A stretch of DNA of 16,835 bases. It comes from Betaproteobacteria bacterium (lineage in GTDB: Bacteria > Pseudomonadota > Gammaproteobacteria > Burkholderiales > Ferrovaceae). Positions 15,480 to 16,835 of this stretch are shown piece after piece. Location of the stretch: contig JAGWPH010000154.1 in NCBI GenBank assembly GCA_028870615.1, positions 1 through 16,835 of the forward strand. The letters run 5' to 3'. The position numbers were made by a program, and so were the translations under genes. Below the pieces are notes generated by a model. The model ran no database searches and was not told the origin of the DNA. It was given only the letters and a program-made list of their open reading frames with translations. How positions within the stretch are numbered: position 1 is the stretch's first letter; each line of letters opens with the position of its first letter.

Positions 15480-16485
15480 CGTTAGGTTTCCCTGCACCCC
15501 ACATCGTTACACCGGCGAGCGCTGGCGCGTAGGCCAGCATCAACCCTATTCCGCCCCATTGCGGCCAGACCTGTGCGGCCCCTGCCAGGGGCAATAGCCA
15601 CAACAGGTTAAACGCCCCCACCAACAGTGTGACCTTGCGGTGACTGTGCCAGCGTCGCGCCAGGCGCTGGTACGCATGGCTGCGATGCGCCTCGGTCCAG
15701 CGTTGTCCTGTGGCGATCCGGACCAGCAGCGTCACGCTGGCATCGGCAATAAACCCGGCACCCAAAATCAGCCAGGTCGAGATCTCGAGCCAACCCGCCA
15801 AAATGGACATCAGTGCCATTGCAAAAATCATGAAAGCCATCCAGGTGCTGCCCACGTCGCCCATGAAAATTTTGGCTGGGGGCCAGTTGATCCACAAAAA
15901 ACCGGCTGCCGCCGCAGCCAAACACGGCATCATAACCCAGAGCGGCTGCACCATCCGTTCGGAATGGCCCCAGGCTGCCAGAAGCGCCCCCAGGCCCAAC
16001 ATGAACAACGCCTGTGCTGCAGCAAGACCGTCAATGCCATCCATGAAATTGAACAGATTGATCCACCAGATGCCCAGTAAGAGCATCAGGACGACCATCC
16101 CCAAAGGCGCTGTCAAAAGTCCCAGCAGGCCCAGCAAGCCGGTACAAACCGCACCGTGCACGGCAAATCGCATGCGCACCGGCAAGGCGCGAAAATCATC
16201 GCGCAGTCCGACCATTGCCAGCAGCAGGGCAAGACCGAGCGTCTCCCCCAGTACTGGAACCCCACGACTCCACGCCAACCAACCTCCTGCCAGGGTGCCT
16301 GCCAGCACCATGCCCAACCCGCCCCCATGGGGCGTGGGTTGACGATGCGAGGAACGGGCATTGGGCTGGGACACCAATCCCAACCGAAATGCGGCGCGTT
16401 GCACACCCCACGCAATGGCCCAGGTGAGGAGCGCACTGGTTGCAATCAGCAGTAAGAGTTCCGGGGAAAAGCCCTCGGTGTTCAC
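15472..16485 (-). CDS. Undecaprenyl-phosphate sugar-1-phosphate transferase, WecA/WbpL family
   Basis: A 337-residue polytopic membrane enzyme (about ten or eleven helices) that moves an amino-sugar 1-phosphate from a UDP-sugar to undecaprenyl phosphate, starting a polysaccharide unit. The family motifs are in order: HGGGLG (53-58), GLRDD (93-97) with the acidic pair, NLFNFMDGIDG (143-153), KIFMGDVGS (205-213) and HRSHAYQRL (267-275). The start is a GTG at 16485 that overlaps the stop of the preceding gene (GTGA), indicating coupling; an upstream GGAG is about 10 nt away. Between a reductase/epimerase and a WbpM homologue, it is closest in context to WbpL, which accepts QuiNAc/FucNAc-type sugars. 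The exact sugar cannot be read from sequence. Confidence 0.9.
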   Translation of the reverse strand: MNTEGFSPELLLLIATSALLTWAIAWGVQRAAFRLGLVSQPNARSSHRQPTPHGGGLGMVLAGTLAGGWLAWSRGVPVLGETLGLALLLAMVGLRDDFRALPVRMRFAVHGAVCTGLLGLLGLLTAPLGMVVLMLLLGIWWINLFNFMDGIDGLAAAQALFMLGLGALLAAWGHSERMVQPLWVMMPCLAAAAAGFLWINWPPAKIFMGDVGSTWMAFMIFAMALMSILAGWLEISTWLILGAGFIADASVTLLVRIATGQRWTEAHRSHAYQRLARRWHSHRKVTLLVGAFNLLWLLPLAGAAQVWPQWGGIGLMLAYAPALAGVTMWGAGKPNDG

Positions 16486-16835
16486 GGTAAATCCGCTCCA
16501 GTCAGGCGAAACGCGCGCGGCACAAAACCCAGATCGCGCCGGGCCTCGCTGTGATCGAAGATCAAATCTTCACCCATGCGCAGCGCCATGGCCGCGGTCC
16601 AGTGCCGGTAGCGTGGCCATCGGCGCAACCCCTTCAACGCCAGAATAAAAACCCCGAGCGGCACACTAAAGCAACGCGGCGGACGCCCCAGGGCTGTGAA
16701 GACCCGGACGACCATCTCCCGATAAGTCAGGGTTTCACCCCCCGAAAGCACATAGCTGCGATTCTCGGCCTGCGGCGCTTGCAGCGCAGCCACGCAGGCT
16801 GCGGCCACATCCTCGGCATGCACCGGCTGGCGCAA
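16482..16835 (-). CDS. NAD-dependent sugar-nucleotide epimerase/4-keto reductase, C-terminal part (WbpV-like), partial
   Basis: The last 117 codons of an extended-SDR nucleotide-sugar enzyme; the N-terminal NAD-binding domain lies beyond the window edge, and the first visible codon is an internal Leu. Support is the LRQPVHAEDVAAACVAAL block, the SYVLSGGETLTYREMV strand-helix, and the ending DLIFDHSEARRDLGFVPRAF, all typical of the substrate-binding lobe of WbpV/WbpK/WreQ-type enzymes. In such clusters it reduces the WbpM product to UDP-QuiNAc or UDP-FucNAc; an epimerase role cannot be excluded. Its TGA overlaps the GTG of the transferase gene. Confidence 0.82.
   Translation of the reverse strand: MRQPVHAEDVAAACVAALQAPQAENRSYVLSGGETLTYREMVVRVFTALGRPPRCFSVPLGVFILALKGLRRWPRYRHWTAAMALRMGEDLIFDHSEARRDLGFVPRAFRLTGADLP

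Overview
The window is a dense Gram-negative bacterial segment, 57% GC or thereabouts by eye, with short intergenic gaps. The gene set fits a proteobacterium, most likely a betaproteobacterium; that taxonomic call rests on gene style alone. It includes a split class II ribonucleotide reductase (NrdJa/NrdJb), a WbpV-WbpL-WbpM-type O-antigen end block, an isoquinoline-oxidoreductase-like molybdo-hydroxylase with a Tat signal, Cfa, and a GcvA-like LysR regulator. I see no tRNA, rRNA, CRISPR array or intact insertion sequence, and no gene-free stretch longer than 300 bases.

Left part (1-5558): the 3' end of nrdJa and complete nrdJb run rightward (oxygen-independent, B12-dependent deoxynucleotide synthesis). 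They meet pflA and pflB, which run leftward (pyruvate formate-lyase and its radical-SAM activase). pflB is divergent from a LysR-family regulator gene, which overlaps a small four-helix membrane protein gene by ATGA. The 116-bp divergent region holds a 23-nt imperfect dyad with a centred T-N11-A core. It lies about 66 nt upstream of a predicted pflB start point and just in front of the lysR start codon, which is the classical layout of a LysR activator that also represses itself.

Middle (5606-10011): a small exported CHRD-domain protein, then cfa on the other strand (stop codons one base apart), then an M10 serralysin-type metalloprotease with four RTX repeats and an unusual Ala/Thr-rich C-terminal region, also leftward. 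A hydroxypyruvate-isomerase-like gene runs rightward and overlaps the next leftward gene tail to tail by 29 nt.

Right part (9983-16835), all leftward: a two-subunit molybdo-hydroxylase (2Fe-2S subunit, then Tat-exported molybdopterin subunit) is translationally coupled (ATGA) to an exported metallo-beta-lactamase-fold hydrolase. Upstream of these lies the end of a surface-polysaccharide cluster: a sugar 4-keto reductase/epimerase cut by the window edge, a WecA/WbpL-type undecaprenyl-phosphate sugar-1-phosphate transferase, and a WbpM/FlaA1-type UDP-GlcNAc dehydratase, chained by GTGA and 8-nt overlaps. Together these three would make an N-acetylated 6-deoxy amino sugar nucleotide (QuiNAc/FucNAc type) and load it on the lipid carrier.

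The items most worth a second look are the LysR operator/pflB promoter geometry, a perfect 13-bp-stem palindrome inside pflA, the oxidoreductase-hydrolase pair predicted to act in the periplasm, the protease tail domain, and two copies of a GGGGTCAGGCYCC element at gene borders, one of which supplies the wbpM-like stop codon.
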